NCBI RefSeq assembly: GCF_000274605.1
Contig: NZ_AKNV01000002.1
Span: 62,001 to 126,000 of the forward strand
Length of the DNA: 64,000 bases
Direction: 5' to 3'
Source of the DNA: Helicobacter pylori NQ4053
GTDB lineage: Bacteria > Campylobacterota > Campylobacteria > Campylobacterales > Helicobacteraceae
The stretch's first letter is position 1. Each line of letters begins with the position of its first letter. Of this stretch, positions 21,888-31,528 are shown piece by piece. Under the pieces are notes generated by a model. It saw only the letters and a program-made list of their open reading frames with translations. It did not search any database and was not told the DNA's origin. The position numbers were made by a program, and so were the translations under genes.

Positions 21888-23252
21888 TTGATAAAAAGGG
21901 TGCTTAATCAAAAAGTTTGGCTAGGGCTTTTGGCTTTGCATGGGGTTTTCCTCAACGCTTTTGAGTATCAAATCAGCGCTAGAGTGGGATCGTTTTCGCG
22001 CATCGCTTTGAACCAATCAATCATCAATTCCAAAAAAGGGATTTACCCTACAGGGAGTTATGTAACCACTACCGGGGCCTTACAAGTTGATGTTAGTTTG
22101 CTCCCTAAAGGGATTGAAAACCACAAACTGGGTTTTGGGGTGGGGGGCGAGATCGGGGCGTTAGCTTATGATTCCACGAAATTTTTGATTGATGAAGCCA
22201 ACCCTAAGGCAGGGTTTCAGCCGGCGAACTGGTATTACATGGGGCGATGGGAGGGCTATTTGATGCAACACAGCCAAAATTGGACCAGAGAGCAAAAGGC
22301 TCAAAACGCCAGACCTTATGTGCTATATAATTTGTATTTAGATTATCAATATAAGGATATTTTTGGGATTAAACTAGGGCGTTACCCCTCTAAAGCTTTG
22401 TTTTTGAGCGGGTTTAATCAAGGGTTTGAGCTTTTTTACCGGTGGAAAAAGTTTAGGGTAGAGTGGTTTAGCACCTTTGGAAGGGCTTTAGCCAATGAGC
22501 AATACATTAGGGATTTTTACGCTCCTGTCAATTACAAGCAAAAAATCAACTACGGCATGCACAATTTCAACCTTATTTATGAAAATAAATACATTAGAGT
22601 TGCACCTTTTATTTGGTTTTACCCTAAGAATTTTAACGCTCCTGGATTTGAAATCACCCATGACACAAAGTCTTATTGGAAATCTCTTTGGCGTATTCAA
22701 ACGACTTTTTACGCATGGTTTCCTCTCTATAGCGATTATTTGTCTAAAGATTATTACAGAGCCGCTTTAGTGGGTAAAAAAAGCGCGAGTTTGTTTGTGT
22801 TTCAAAGAGTGAATTTCCGCTCTTATCGTTTTGGCTGGAGCGTGTATAAGAATTTTGGGAACGCGAGCGTTCAATTAGGCTGGAATGGCTCACCCATTGA
22901 TCCTTTTTATGACACGAAAGATGACACCCCTTATGAAGACGCTTATTCCAATTTTTACAACGCTAATTCCATAACGATTAACGCTTTTGTAGGGAAGAGC
23001 ATTAAAAATCTTTTGGTGCAATTGTATGGGAAATTGACTTATTCCCCAAGGGCTGATTCGCAAAGCTTAGGGGTTACTTTTAAATATGACCTTAAAAAAC
23101 ATATCTATTTCATGCTAATGGTTAATGGCTATCAAATCACGATGCATAAGGGTTATAAGGTAGGGTTTTTTACAAGCGGTTATAACCCTGATTTCGCTCA
23201 AACCATTCAAAACAGAAGCTATTTGATGAGCTCTATGAGTTATCGTTTTTAA
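21888..23252 (+). CDS. hofA: Hof-family outer membrane protein
   Basis: A 454-residue protein with an N-terminal signal (VWLGLLALHGVFLNAFEYQ) and a body rich in aromatic, alternating beta strands, ending in SYLMSSMSYRF with the C-terminal phenylalanine needed for outer membrane assembly. It fits the Hof porin-like family (HP0209 position); its solute is unknown. The chosen start is TTG 21888, only about 3-5 nt after AAAAAGG; GTG 21900 is an alternative and would give a slightly shorter signal peptide. A T14 tract upstream may vary its transcription. Confidence 0.88.
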   Translation: MIKRVLNQKVWLGLLALHGVFLNAFEYQISARVGSFSRIALNQSIINSKKGIYPTGSYVTTTGALQVDVSLLPKGIENHKLGFGVGGEIGALAYDSTKFLIDEANPKAGFQPANWYYMGRWEGYLMQHSQNWTREQKAQNARPYVLYNLYLDYQYKDIFGIKLGRYPSKALFLSGFNQGFELFYRWKKFRVEWFSTFGRALANEQYIRDFYAPVNYKQKINYGMHNFNLIYENKYIRVAPFIWFYPKNFNAPGFEITHDTKSYWKSLWRIQTTFYAWFPLYSDYLSKDYYRAALVGKKSASLFVFQRVNFRSYRFGWSVYKNFGNASVQLGWNGSPIDPFYDTKDDTPYEDAYSNFYNANSITINAFVGKSIKNLLVQLYGKLTYSPRADSQSLGVTFKYDLKKHIYFMLMVNGYQITMHKGYKVGFFTSGYNPDFAQTIQNRSYLMSSMSYRF

Positions 23253-23319
23253 GGAATTGAATATTCTTTCATGCGATTTTTTAAGCCATAGTATCCCCCT
23301 TTAAAGCGCGCTTTTATTG

Positions 23320-23325
23320 TATAAT
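23320..23325 (+). promoter_or_regulatory. Pribnow box (TATAAT) upstream of htpG
   Basis: TATAAT in TTATTGTATAATCTT lies 29 nt before the htpG ATG, with AAAGGAAAAG as ribosome site between them. Confidence 0.75.
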
Positions 23326-23354
23326 CTTAAAAATTTTATTAAAGGAAAAGATCA

Positions 23355-25220
23355 ATGTCTAATCAAGAATACACTTTCCAAACTGAAATCAACCAGCTTT
23401 TGGATTTGATGATCCACTCTTTGTATTCTAATAAAGAGATTTTTTTAAGGGAGTTGATTTCTAATGCGAGCGACGCTTTGGACAAACTGAATTATTTGAT
23501 GCTAACCGATGAGAAATTAAAAGGGCTGAATACCACGCCTAGCATTCATTTGAGTTTTGATAGCCAGAAAAAGACCTTAACGATTAAAGATAATGGTATA
23601 GGCATGGATAAAAACGATCTCATCGAGCATCTAGGCACGATCGCTAAATCAGGCACGAAGAGTTTTTTAAGCGCTTTGAGCGGGGATAAGAAAAAAGATA
23701 GCGCACTGATTGGCCAATTTGGCGTGGGCTTTTATTCGGCGTTTATGGTAGCGAGCAAGATTGTCGTTCAAACCAAAAAAGTAACCAGCGAGCAAGCTTA
23801 TGCATGGGTGAGCGATGGTAAGGGCAAGTTTGAAATCAGCGAATGCGTTAAAGAGGAGCAAGGCACAGAAATCACCCTCTTTTTAAAAGATGAAGATTCT
23901 CATTTTGCGAGCCGTTGGGAGATTGATGGCGTTGTTAAAAAGTATTCTGAGCATATCCCTTTCCCTATTTTTTTAACTTACACCGATACGAAATTTGAGG
24001 GCGAAGGGGATCATAAAAAAGAGGTTAAAGAAGAAAAATGCGAGCAAATCAATCAAGCGAGCGCTTTATGGAAAATGAATAAGAGCGAGTTGAAAGACAA
24101 GGATTACAAAGATTTCTACCAATCGTTTGCACATGACAACAGCGAGCCTTTGAGCTATATCCATAATAAAGTGGAAGGCTCTTTAGAATACACAACGCTT
24201 TTTTACATCCCTAGCAAAGCGCCCTTTGATTTGTTTAGGGTGGATTATAAAAGCGGGGTCAAACTTTATGTTAAAAGGGTGTTTATCACTGATGATGACA
24301 AAGAATTGTTGCCGTCTTATTTGAGGTTTGTTAAAGGCGTGATTGACAGCGAAGATTTGCCCTTGAATGTGAGCCGTGAAATCTTGCAGCAGAATAAGAT
24401 TTTAGCCAATATCCGTTCGGCTTCAGTGAAAAAGATTTTAAGCGAGATTGAACGCTTGAGCAAGGATGAAAAAAATTACCATAAATTCTATGAGCCTTTC
24501 GGGAAAGTGTTAAAAGAAGGCTTGTATGGGGATTTTGAAAACAAAGAAAAACTTTTAGAATTGTTAAGATTCTATTCTAAAGACAAAGAAAAATTGATTT
24601 CTTTAAAAGAATACAAAGAAAGTTTAAAAGAAAATCAAAAAAGCATTTACTACCTTTTAGGCGAAAATTTAGACTTACTAAAGGCGTCCCCGCTTTTAGA
24701 GAAATACGCTCAAAAAGGCTATGATGTTTTGTTATTGAGCGATGAAATTGATGCGTTTGTGATGCCAGGCGTGAATGAATACGATAAAACGCCCTTTAGA
24801 GACGCTAGCCATAGCGAGAGTTTGAAAGAGCTTGGTTTGGAAGAAATCCATGATGAGGTGAAAAATCAGTTTAAAGATTTAATGAAAGCGTTTGAAGAAA
24901 ATCTTAAAGATGAGATTAAAGGCGTAGAGCTTTCCAATCATCTCACTTCAGCGGTGGCTTTAATAGGCGATGAACCAAATGCGATGATGGCTAATTTTAT
25001 GCGTCAAATGGGCCAAAGCATGCCTGAAAGCAAGAAAACGCTAGAATTAAACCCTAACCATGCGATTTTGCAAAAACTCTTAAAATGCGAAGATAAAGAG
25101 CAGTTGAGCGCTTTTATCTGGTTGCTTTATGATGGGGCGAAGCTTTTAGAAAAAGGGGCTTTGAAAGACGCTAAAAGCTTTAACGAACGCCTAAATAGCG
25201 TGCTATTGAAAGCGTTGTAG
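23355..25220 (+). CDS. htpG: Hsp90-family chaperone HtpG
   Basis: HtpG is the bacterial Hsp90, an ATP-dependent dimeric chaperone in the cytosol. The 621-residue protein starts with YTFQTEINQLLDLMIHSLYS and has the GHKL ATP-binding motifs EIFLRELISNASDALDKL, DNGIGM and GQFGVGFYSAFMVA in its first 140 residues; the middle domain carries NVSREILQQ with the catalytic arginine. The C-terminal domain gives dimerisation. No MEEVD tail is present, as expected in bacteria. It is a single-gene unit with its own promoter and a terminator-like hairpin after it. Confidence 0.98.
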   Translation: MSNQEYTFQTEINQLLDLMIHSLYSNKEIFLRELISNASDALDKLNYLMLTDEKLKGLNTTPSIHLSFDSQKKTLTIKDNGIGMDKNDLIEHLGTIAKSGTKSFLSALSGDKKKDSALIGQFGVGFYSAFMVASKIVVQTKKVTSEQAYAWVSDGKGKFEISECVKEEQGTEITLFLKDEDSHFASRWEIDGVVKKYSEHIPFPIFLTYTDTKFEGEGDHKKEVKEEKCEQINQASALWKMNKSELKDKDYKDFYQSFAHDNSEPLSYIHNKVEGSLEYTTLFYIPSKAPFDLFRVDYKSGVKLYVKRVFITDDDKELLPSYLRFVKGVIDSEDLPLNVSREILQQNKILANIRSASVKKILSEIERLSKDEKNYHKFYEPFGKVLKEGLYGDFENKEKLLELLRFYSKDKEKLISLKEYKESLKENQKSIYYLLGENLDLLKASPLLEKYAQKGYDVLLLSDEIDAFVMPGVNEYDKTPFRDASHSESLKELGLEEIHDEVKNQFKDLMKAFEENLKDEIKGVELSNHLTSAVALIGDEPNAMMANFMRQMGQSMPESKKTLELNPNHAILQKLLKCEDKEQLSAFIWLLYDGAKLLEKGALKDAKSFNERLNSVLLKAL

Positions 25221-25227
25221 GGGTTAA

Positions 25228-25246
25228 AAACCCTTTTTAAGGGTTT
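25228..25246 (+). terminator. Hairpin downstream of htpG
   Basis: AAACCC, loop TTTTTAA, GGGTTT starts 8 nt after the htpG stop. The stem is short and no long T-run follows, so termination strength is uncertain. Confidence 0.5.
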
Positions 25247-25425
25247 GAACAAACTCGCTTTAACCTTTCAAGCACCAATCTCAAAACAGCGTTTGGAATG
25301 AACGGATTCGATAAAAGTCTTTTATGATCATTAAAAGATTGGTTCGTGGGGTTCGTGTTTTTCATTAAAACATTAAAAAGCGTAAAAGCCAGCTAAACAT
25401 GGCGTTTAGCTTAACTTTATTAAAA

Positions 25426-26178
25426 CTAAAGTTCTATTTTCAATTCCTTGAGAGCGTCGCATGCTTCTTTAACGCCTGATTTGCAACCTTTTTTAAAGTT
25501 TTCTACCGCTTGCTTTTCGTCCTTTGCTGTGCCTTGAGCGTTGTATTGCATAACCCCTAAATTATAACACCCCCTACCATCGTTCAACTCGCATGCTTTA
25601 GAATAACGAGCGATAGCCTCCTTAAAATTCTTTGTTACACTATATATGTATCCTGCATTAATACACCCTGGGCTATCTTTTAAATCGCAAGCTTTTTCAT
25701 ACAAATCAAGAGCCTTTCTTAAATCCTTATGCGTGCCTACGCCATAATGGTGTAAGCTTCCTAATACCATACACCCTTCAGCATGGTTTAAGTCGCAAGC
25801 TTTAGAGTAGTATTGTGAAGCTTTTTTAGCGTCTTTTGACACGCCTTGTCCGTTATAATATAAATTTCCTAGCAGGTTGCACCCATAACCATCATTTAAT
25901 TCACAACCTTTAGTGTAAAACTGGATGGCTTTTTTCAAGTCTTTTCCCACTCCTTTCCCTTCTTCATAGAACGCCCCTAAAAAAACACACCCAAAGCCAT
26001 TTTTTAACTCACAAGCTTTTTCAAAATGCGCTTTAGCTTGAGCGAAATCTTGCTTCTTCGCGCTCTCTATGCCTAAATTAACAAGCTCTTTAGCGTCTGG
26101 CTCTGCCATTAACCCTCTTAAACACAACGCGCCCAAACACAAGACCCCAAAAAGGGTTTTTTTAACGCTTCCTAGCAT
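25426..26178 (-). CDS. hcpA: Helicobacter cysteine-rich protein A, Sel1 repeats
   Basis: A secreted 250-residue protein with a signal peptide ([20 protein letters not shown]) and six Sel1-type repeats of about 36 residues. Each repeat carries a cysteine pair seven residues apart, as in [45 protein letters not shown] and a last CKSGVKEAC. These form intra-repeat disulfides in the alpha/alpha solenoid. HcpA is known to be released and to stimulate host immune cells. GGAGA lies before the ATG. It stands alone on the minus strand, facing htpG. Confidence 0.93.
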   Translation of the reverse strand: MLGSVKKTLFGVLCLGALCLRGLMAEPDAKELVNLGIESAKKQDFAQAKAHFEKACELKNGFGCVFLGAFYEEGKGVGKDLKKAIQFYTKGCELNDGYGCNLLGNLYYNGQGVSKDAKKASQYYSKACDLNHAEGCMVLGSLHHYGVGTHKDLRKALDLYEKACDLKDSPGCINAGYIYSVTKNFKEAIARYSKACELNDGRGCYNLGVMQYNAQGTAKDEKQAVENFKKGCKSGVKEACDALKELKIEL

Positions 26179-26265
26179 GGTATATCTCCTATTAAAAAAA
26201 TGTGATCCTTTATAATTGTAACCAAATATTGACGATTGAAGTCTTATTTAACCTTTATTGATGAG

Positions 26266-26382
26266 ATGAAGAAAAAAATTATTTTTCTTTTAACTGCGTG
26301 TTGTTTGAGCCTAATTGCTATGCTAAAAGGGATACTTCTAAAGATAGGGCTTAAAAGAGTTTGTTTTAAAAAGCTTGATTGA
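26266..26382 (+). pseudogene. Possible remnant of a secreted-protein gene
   Basis: A 38-residue frame begins with a good signal-peptide shape (MKKKIIFLLTACCLSLIAM) and stops soon after. A different frame directly downstream reads CYAKRDTSKDRA and also stops. This looks like the decayed 5' end of a secreted or lipoprotein gene, but there is no clear ribosome site and the call is weak. The surrounding 26179-26704 gap otherwise holds an AT-rich tandem repeat and a start-less open frame from 26533 onward (EIVASFGYFVKHDPTLIGYD). Confidence 0.25.
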
Positions 26383-26472
26383 GCCACCCCCTTTAAGAGT
26401 GGTTTGGTAAGAGCCTTAAGAATTTTAACTAAAACAATACAGGAGCACTTTATTAAAAATCGCAAAATAAAT

Positions 26473-26526
26473 AAATAAATTAAATAAATTAAATAAATTA
26501 AATAAATTAAATAAATTAAATAAATT
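26473..26526. repeat. Six tandem copies of a 9-bp AT-only unit (AAATAAATT)
   Basis: AAATAAATT occurs six times head to tail, with partial units on both sides (about 26464-26533 in all). It lies about 295 nt upstream of the hcpA start and about 170 nt past the dapE stop, in a 525-base gap with no convincing gene. Such A+T-only minisatellites can vary in copy number and may affect DNA bending or promoter activity. Confidence 0.9.
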
Positions 26527-26704
26527 AAATAAAGGTGCGAAGAGATTGTAGCAAGCTTTGGTTACTTTGTCAAGCATGACCCCACTCTTATAGGCTATGA
26601 TAAATGGATACTAGCCATGCTAAAGCTTGAGTTGGTTTGGTGGTTTTTGCCAGCGAAAAAGGCGTTGGTATTAAAAATAAAACCCTTACGCCAAAACTCC
26701 CCAT

Positions 26705-27886
26705 TCATTTCTCGCTCAAATCCTCTAAAACCTCCAAAAATACTTTTTCTAAAAGCTCTAATTCCTTCAAGCTCACCCTTTCATCAATGGCATGGATCCT
26801 GTCATTAATGGCGCCAAATTCCACCACTTCTATACCATAAGCGCTAAAAAATCGCGCATCGCTCGTGCCGCCTTTGGTGTTTAAAAGGGGGGTGGTGTGG
26901 CATGTTTTTAAAATATTTTCTTTTAAAACGCTGGTAAGCTTTGAATGAGACGCCGTGATGAAAGGCGAACTGCTTGACTCTAATTCTAAAGTGTGAGGCA
27001 AATCTTTTAAAACTTTTTCTAAATATTCTTTCAAGCTCTCTTTGGTGGTTTTTAAAGAATGGCGCGCATTAAAGATCATTTCTACGCTTGCCGGAGTAAC
27101 ATTATTCGCCCCTAACCCTGCATGCAAGTTGGTGATGACTAATTTTGAAGGGTCAAAATATTCATCGCCATCGTCTAAATTAACTCCTGAAATCAAAGGC
27201 AAAACCGAAGCGAGCGCATCAATAGGGTTTTGGCATTTTTTTGGGTAAGCCACATGCCCTTGAATGCCTTTTAAAATGAGTTTGCCATTAATAGAGCCTC
27301 TTCGGCCAATTTTGATGCTATCGCCTAAGATTTTTTCGCAAGTGGGTTCAGCCACAATCGCCATATGGGGCAGCAAATCTTTTTCTTTGAGTTTTTCTAG
27401 CATGAGTTTTGTGCCAAAAATCCCTGGCCCTTCTTCATCGCTCGTGAGTAAAATAGAAAGCAAAAAAGGGTTTTTAGGGTTAAAATTTAAACTCGCGCTC
27501 AAAAACGCCCCCACGCCCCCTTTCATGTCTTGAGCCCCACGGCCGTATAAAAACCCCTCTTTAATAACGGGTTTAAAGGGATCGCTTTGCCAATTATCTC
27601 CAGGAGGCACGACATCAATATGCCCTGCAAAAGAAAAATGCAAGGGTTTAACATTTTCTTTTGCATGTTTTTCTTTTGCATGTTCTTTTTCTGCATGCTT
27701 TTTTTCTGCATGCTCTTTGGGGGGGTTAAAAATGCGGTATAAAAAAAGGTTTTTCACGCCATTTTTTTCACACTCTAGGGTTTTAAAAGTGGGAAAAAGC
27801 GATTTAATGTATTCAAAAATACCGCATTCTTTAGGCGTAATGGTGGGGTAGCTGATGAGCTTTTGGGTGATTTCTAAAGCGTTCAT
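26705..27886 (-). CDS. dapE: Succinyl-diaminopimelate desuccinylase
   Basis: DapE makes L,L-diaminopimelate for lysine and peptidoglycan synthesis in the cytosol. The 393-residue M20-family metallopeptidase shows [14 protein letters not shown] (metal-ligand His and Asp), [14 protein letters not shown] (bridging Asp), [13 protein letters not shown] (catalytic and metal Glu), and a C-terminal ALIN-like [11 protein letters not shown] region with the last histidine. Between the N-terminal strand and the first metal site it carries an insertion of HAE/HAK pentapeptide units from a 15-bp tandem repeat. ATG 27886 with AAAGGA upstream starts 11 nt after the mnmG stop, so the two are co-transcribed. 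Confidence 0.96.
   Translation of the reverse strand: MNALEITQKLISYPTITPKECGIFEYIKSLFPTFKTLECEKNGVKNLFLYRIFNPPKEHAEKKHAEKEHAKEKHAKENVKPLHFSFAGHIDVVPPGDNWQSDPFKPVIKEGFLYGRGAQDMKGGVGAFLSASLNFNPKNPFLLSILLTSDEEGPGIFGTKLMLEKLKEKDLLPHMAIVAEPTCEKILGDSIKIGRRGSINGKLILKGIQGHVAYPKKCQNPIDALASVLPLISGVNLDDGDEYFDPSKLVITNLHAGLGANNVTPASVEMIFNARHSLKTTKESLKEYLEKVLKDLPHTLELESSSSPFITASHSKLTSVLKENILKTCHTTPLLNTKGGTSDARFFSAYGIEVVEFGAINDRIHAIDERVSLKELELLEKVFLEVLEDLSEK
27655..27717 (-). repeat. 15-bp tandem repeat inside dapE
   Basis: On the plus strand GCATG recurs at 27663, 27678, 27693 and 27708, exactly 15 bp apart, in T/C-rich units. The coding strand gives pentapeptides such as [15 protein letters not shown] and EKHAK. 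Fifteen is a multiple of three, so copy-number change alters length without breaking the frame. Confidence 0.9.
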
Positions 27887-27896
27887 TAAAAATCCT

Positions 27897-29762
27897 TTAA
27901 GAGTTTTTTCGCAAATGAATGTATAAATGCAAAACATCTAAATTCGCCGGGGTGATCCCGCTGATTTCTGAGGCTTCAAAAAGGCTTTTGGGGCGGAATT
28001 TTTCTAATTTTTCTACCGCTTCTAAGCTAAGGCCTGGAATGCCTTTAAACACAAAATGTTTAGGGATAGACACCTTGAGCATGCTATCCATTTTAGCGAT
28101 ATTTTCGTGTTGCTTTTCAATATAAATATTATACTTACATTCAATTTTAATCTGCTCTAAAACCCGCTCATTCAAGGGCGTTAAAAAGCTGAAAAAGGAG
28201 CGCATTTTTTCTATATTAAAACTATCGCGCGCTAAAAGGCCAATGCCATCAACCTTGTCATTGATAGGGTTTTCATCTAATTCATTCAAGCGTTTTAATA
28301 CTTCTTTACTAGGGGTAAGGACGCATTCTTTAAGGCGTTTCAAGTTTTCTTGTATTGCTTGTTTGTCTTTTTCTAATTCCTTATAAAAATCCTGTTCCAT
28401 AAGCCCTAAACGATAGGCATGTTCGCCTAACCTAAAAAGCGTGTTGTCTTCTCTTAAAAGCAAGCGGTATTCGGCTCGGCTAGTAAACATCCTGTAAGGC
28501 TCATTCGTGCCTTTAGTGACCAAATCATCAATCAAAACGCCGATATAAGCTTCATTGCGCTTTAAAATAAAGGGGGTTTGATTCTTTAGGGCTAATGCCG
28601 CATTAATCCCAGCCATAAGCCCTTGAGCCGCCGCTTCTTCATAGCCGGTAGTCCCGTTGATTTGCCCGGCCAAATAAAGCCCTTTGATTTTTTTGGTCTC
28701 TAAAGTGTGGGTCAATTCTGTGGGCTGGATAAAATCATATTCTATCGCATAGCCATAACGCGTGATGAGGGCGTTTTCTAAGCCTTTGATAGAATGAATG
28801 ACCTTTTCTTGCACATCTAGGGGTAAAGAGGTGCTTAAGCCGTTGATATAATATTCGCTTTTGTGGATGGTTTGAGGCTCTAAAAACAGCTGGTGGCGTT
28901 CTTTCTCGCTGAAGCGGTTGATTTTATCTTCAATGCTAGGGCAATACCTTGGGCCTATGCCTTCAATTTGACCGCTAAAAAGGGGGGCTCGGTGGAAATT
29001 ATCCCTAATGATTTGGTGGGTAATAGGGTTAGTGTAAGTGATAAAACATGAGAGTTGGGTGGGGTTAAAATCTTTGGTTTTATAGCTGAAATAGGGAGGG
29101 TTTGCATCCCCAAAATGCTCTTCTAAGCCTTCAAAATCAATGCTATTACCCGCCACTCTTGGGCAAGTGCCGGTTTTTAACCTTTCCACCTTAAAGCCAA
29201 GCTCCCTTAAATTCAAGGCTAAAGAATTGGAAGCGTTTTCCCCAAAGCGCCCGTTTTGGTTTTGATGATCGCCAATATGCACCACCCCTTTTAAAAAAGT
29301 GCCTGTGGTGATGATCACTTTTTTAGCTCTATAAGTGTTATTAATGTTCGTGGTTACGCCCACTACCTCATCGTTTTCAAGGATTAAACTTTCGGTCATT
29401 TCTTGAGAGACGCTCAAATTAGGGGTGTTTAAAACAAGATTTCTTGCAAAAATGCGGTAAGTATCCATATCAATTTGCGCTCTAGTCCCCCTAACTGCCG
29501 GCCCTTTAGAAGCGTTTAACACACGATATTGCAAACCGCTATGATCCGTAATAATCCCCATAGCCCCCCCTAAAACATCCACTTCTTTAGTCAAATGCCC
29601 TTTGCCCAAGCCCCCAATCGCCGGATTACAGCTCGCTAAACCGATCGTGTCTATGAGCATGGTGATTAAATGCACTCTAGCCCCCATTTTAGCCGCAACC
29701 AAGCTCGCTTCAATGCCTGCATGCCCCCCACCAACCACTAAAATATCACTTTCTTTTACCAC
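27897..29762 (-). CDS. mnmG: tRNA uridine 5-carboxymethylaminomethyl modification enzyme MnmG (GidA)
   Basis: MnmG works with MnmE to place the carboxymethylaminomethyl group on U34 of certain tRNAs, using FAD, NADH and folate. The 621-residue protein begins [19 protein letters not shown] (FAD motif), then [38 protein letters not shown] and, near the end of the FAD part, [34 protein letters not shown] is a further signature. The C-terminal helical domain closes it. The start is GTG 29762 with AGGA upstream. It heads the mnmG-dapE unit. Confidence 0.97.
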   Translation of the reverse strand: MVKESDILVVGGGHAGIEASLVAAKMGARVHLITMLIDTIGLASCNPAIGGLGKGHLTKEVDVLGGAMGIITDHSGLQYRVLNASKGPAVRGTRAQIDMDTYRIFARNLVLNTPNLSVSQEMTESLILENDEVVGVTTNINNTYRAKKVIITTGTFLKGVVHIGDHQNQNGRFGENASNSLALNLRELGFKVERLKTGTCPRVAGNSIDFEGLEEHFGDANPPYFSYKTKDFNPTQLSCFITYTNPITHQIIRDNFHRAPLFSGQIEGIGPRYCPSIEDKINRFSEKERHQLFLEPQTIHKSEYYINGLSTSLPLDVQEKVIHSIKGLENALITRYGYAIEYDFIQPTELTHTLETKKIKGLYLAGQINGTTGYEEAAAQGLMAGINAALALKNQTPFILKRNEAYIGVLIDDLVTKGTNEPYRMFTSRAEYRLLLREDNTLFRLGEHAYRLGLMEQDFYKELEKDKQAIQENLKRLKECVLTPSKEVLKRLNELDENPINDKVDGIGLLARDSFNIEKMRSFFSFLTPLNERVLEQIKIECKYNIYIEKQHENIAKMDSMLKVSIPKHFVFKGIPGLSLEAVEKLEKFRPKSLFEASEISGITPANLDVLHLYIHLRKNS

Positions 29763-29857
29763 TCTTTTTCCTATTTTGATATGATTTTTCTAAAATCTTA
29801 GTTTTGAAAAAGTTTTATTGTAGCATGTAGGTTAGTAATTTTAAAGGGTAAAATAAA

Positions 29858-31516
29858 ATGGAAAATCATTCGCATGCCAATACACATATCGATACGCACA
29901 CCGATGATAAAAGCACTAAGATCGTGCGCTTGTTGGGGTTAATAGGGGGAGCGTTAATCGCGCTCATTATCTATTACGCTTTAAACGCTCAAATGCCTCA
30001 TATTGTAGAAGAAATCCCCAAGCTCAGTTCTTTGAATTATAAGGCGATGCCTGTTGTGGCTGGGGTGGCTGTTTTAATGGGGATATGGTGGATGACTGAA
30101 GCCATTGACTTGCCCGCAACCGCGCTTTTACCTTTGGTGCTTTTTAGCGTCTTTAGCGTGGATCAATTCTCTAGCGTTAGTGCTTCTTACGCATCGCCGA
30201 TTATCTTTCTTTTTATGGGAGGGTTTATTTTAGCTTTAAGCATGCAAAAATGGAACTTGCACACGCGCATCGCTTTAAGCATTATTTTATTGGTAGGCAC
30301 AAGCCCAAGGAGGTTGATTTTAGGTTTCATGATAGCCACAGGATTTCTGTCTATGTGGGTGAGCAATACCGCAACGGCGGTGATGATGTTTCCTGTTGGC
30401 ATGAGCGTTTTGCAATTAGTCGCTAAACTTGTGGGTAAAGAAAACGCCTCTAATGCATTCTATCAAAAAGAAGAAATCACCAAAGCGCATGGGGGTATTA
30501 TGGGCAATATCGTGCATAAGGGTAAGGACATCGCTCAAGTGATTCAAGAAAAGACCACCATTTATCGCACGAATTTTAGCATTTGCTTGATGCTTGGCAT
30601 CGCTTATTCTGCTTCTATTGGCTCTTTAGGCACTTTGATTGGCACGCCGCCTAACGCTTTATTAGCCGGCTATATGAAAACCGCTTTCAATATTGAAATT
30701 GATTTCGCTCAGTGGATGGTGTTTGGGACGCCGTTAGCCTTTATCATGCTCATTTTATCGTGGCTCTTGCTCACTTATGTGATTTTCCCTTTAAAGATTA
30801 AAGAAATCCCAGGGGGTAAGGAAGTCGTTAGATTAGAGTTAAACAAACTAGGCCGTTTGAGTCAGGCGGAAATCTCGGTGGGTGTTATTTTTATCCTAGC
30901 GTCTTTAGGGTGGATTTTTTTAGATACGATTTTAAAATCTTGGGGCATTAAGATAGATAAGATTGATTCCGTGATCGCTATGGGGGTTTCTGTGCTTTTA
31001 TTCATTTTGCCCGCTAACAATCAGGGCGATAGGCTCATTGATTGGGATATTGCTAAAAAACTCCCTTGGGATGTGCTGCTTTTATTTGGCGGCGGGTTAG
31101 CTTTGAGCGCGCAATTTTCTAAAACCGGGTTGAGTTTGTGGATCGGGCATTTGGTTTCTGGCTTTTCGCATTTACCGATTTTATTCATTATTGTCATGGT
31201 AACTTTAATGGTCATTTTCTTAACCGAAATCACTTCTAACACCGCCACCGCTGCCGCATTTTTGCCGGTGATTGGAGGGGTTGCGATGGGCATGGGTTAT
31301 GAAAACCACCAAAGCTTGTTATTGACCATTCCTGTAGCTTTGAGCGCGACTTGCGCGTTCATGCTCCCTGTGGCTACCCCACCGAATGCGATAGCTTATG
31401 GCTCTGGGTATGTTAAAATAACGGACATGATTAAAGCCGGTTTGTGGCTTAATTTGGTGGGCGTTGTTTTGATTAGCGCGTTTAGCTATTGTTTAGTTTC
31501 GCTGATATTTAATTGA
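29858..31516 (+). CDS. DASS/SLC13-family sodium-dependent anion transporter
   Basis: A 552-residue inner membrane protein with about a dozen membrane segments and an unusual histidine-rich soluble N-terminus (HSHANTHIDTHTDD). Two SNT motifs, SNTATAVMMFPVG and SNTATAAAFLPVI, and two TPPNA segments (GTPPNALLAGY, ATPPNAIAYGSG) form the paired sodium/carboxylate binding sites of the divalent anion:sodium symporter family. The substrate is probably a dicarboxylate such as succinate, but sulfate cannot be ruled out. It begins a plus-strand group with cdsA and dxr. AAAGGG lies before the ATG. Confidence 0.92.
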   Translation: MENHSHANTHIDTHTDDKSTKIVRLLGLIGGALIALIIYYALNAQMPHIVEEIPKLSSLNYKAMPVVAGVAVLMGIWWMTEAIDLPATALLPLVLFSVFSVDQFSSVSASYASPIIFLFMGGFILALSMQKWNLHTRIALSIILLVGTSPRRLILGFMIATGFLSMWVSNTATAVMMFPVGMSVLQLVAKLVGKENASNAFYQKEEITKAHGGIMGNIVHKGKDIAQVIQEKTTIYRTNFSICLMLGIAYSASIGSLGTLIGTPPNALLAGYMKTAFNIEIDFAQWMVFGTPLAFIMLILSWLLLTYVIFPLKIKEIPGGKEVVRLELNKLGRLSQAEISVGVIFILASLGWIFLDTILKSWGIKIDKIDSVIAMGVSVLLFILPANNQGDRLIDWDIAKKLPWDVLLLFGGGLALSAQFSKTGLSLWIGHLVSGFSHLPILFIIVMVTLMVIFLTEITSNTATAAAFLPVIGGVAMGMGYENHQSLLLTIPVALSATCAFMLPVATPPNAIAYGSGYVKITDMIKAGLWLNLVGVVLISAFSYCLVSLIFN

Positions 31517-31528
31517 TTAAGGAAAAAA

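Noticed and set aside
26244..26465. Minus-strand open frame of 73 codons upstream of hcpA
   Set aside because: Low-complexity, basic, without ribosome site; the region appears decayed.
26473..26526. Origin-type AT-rich unwinding element
   Set aside because: No DnaA-box clusters or replication genes lie nearby; a simple minisatellite explains it.
27655..27717. CRISPR-like periodic repeat
   Set aside because: Units are 15 bp with no spacers and are translated within dapE; no cas gene occurs in the window.
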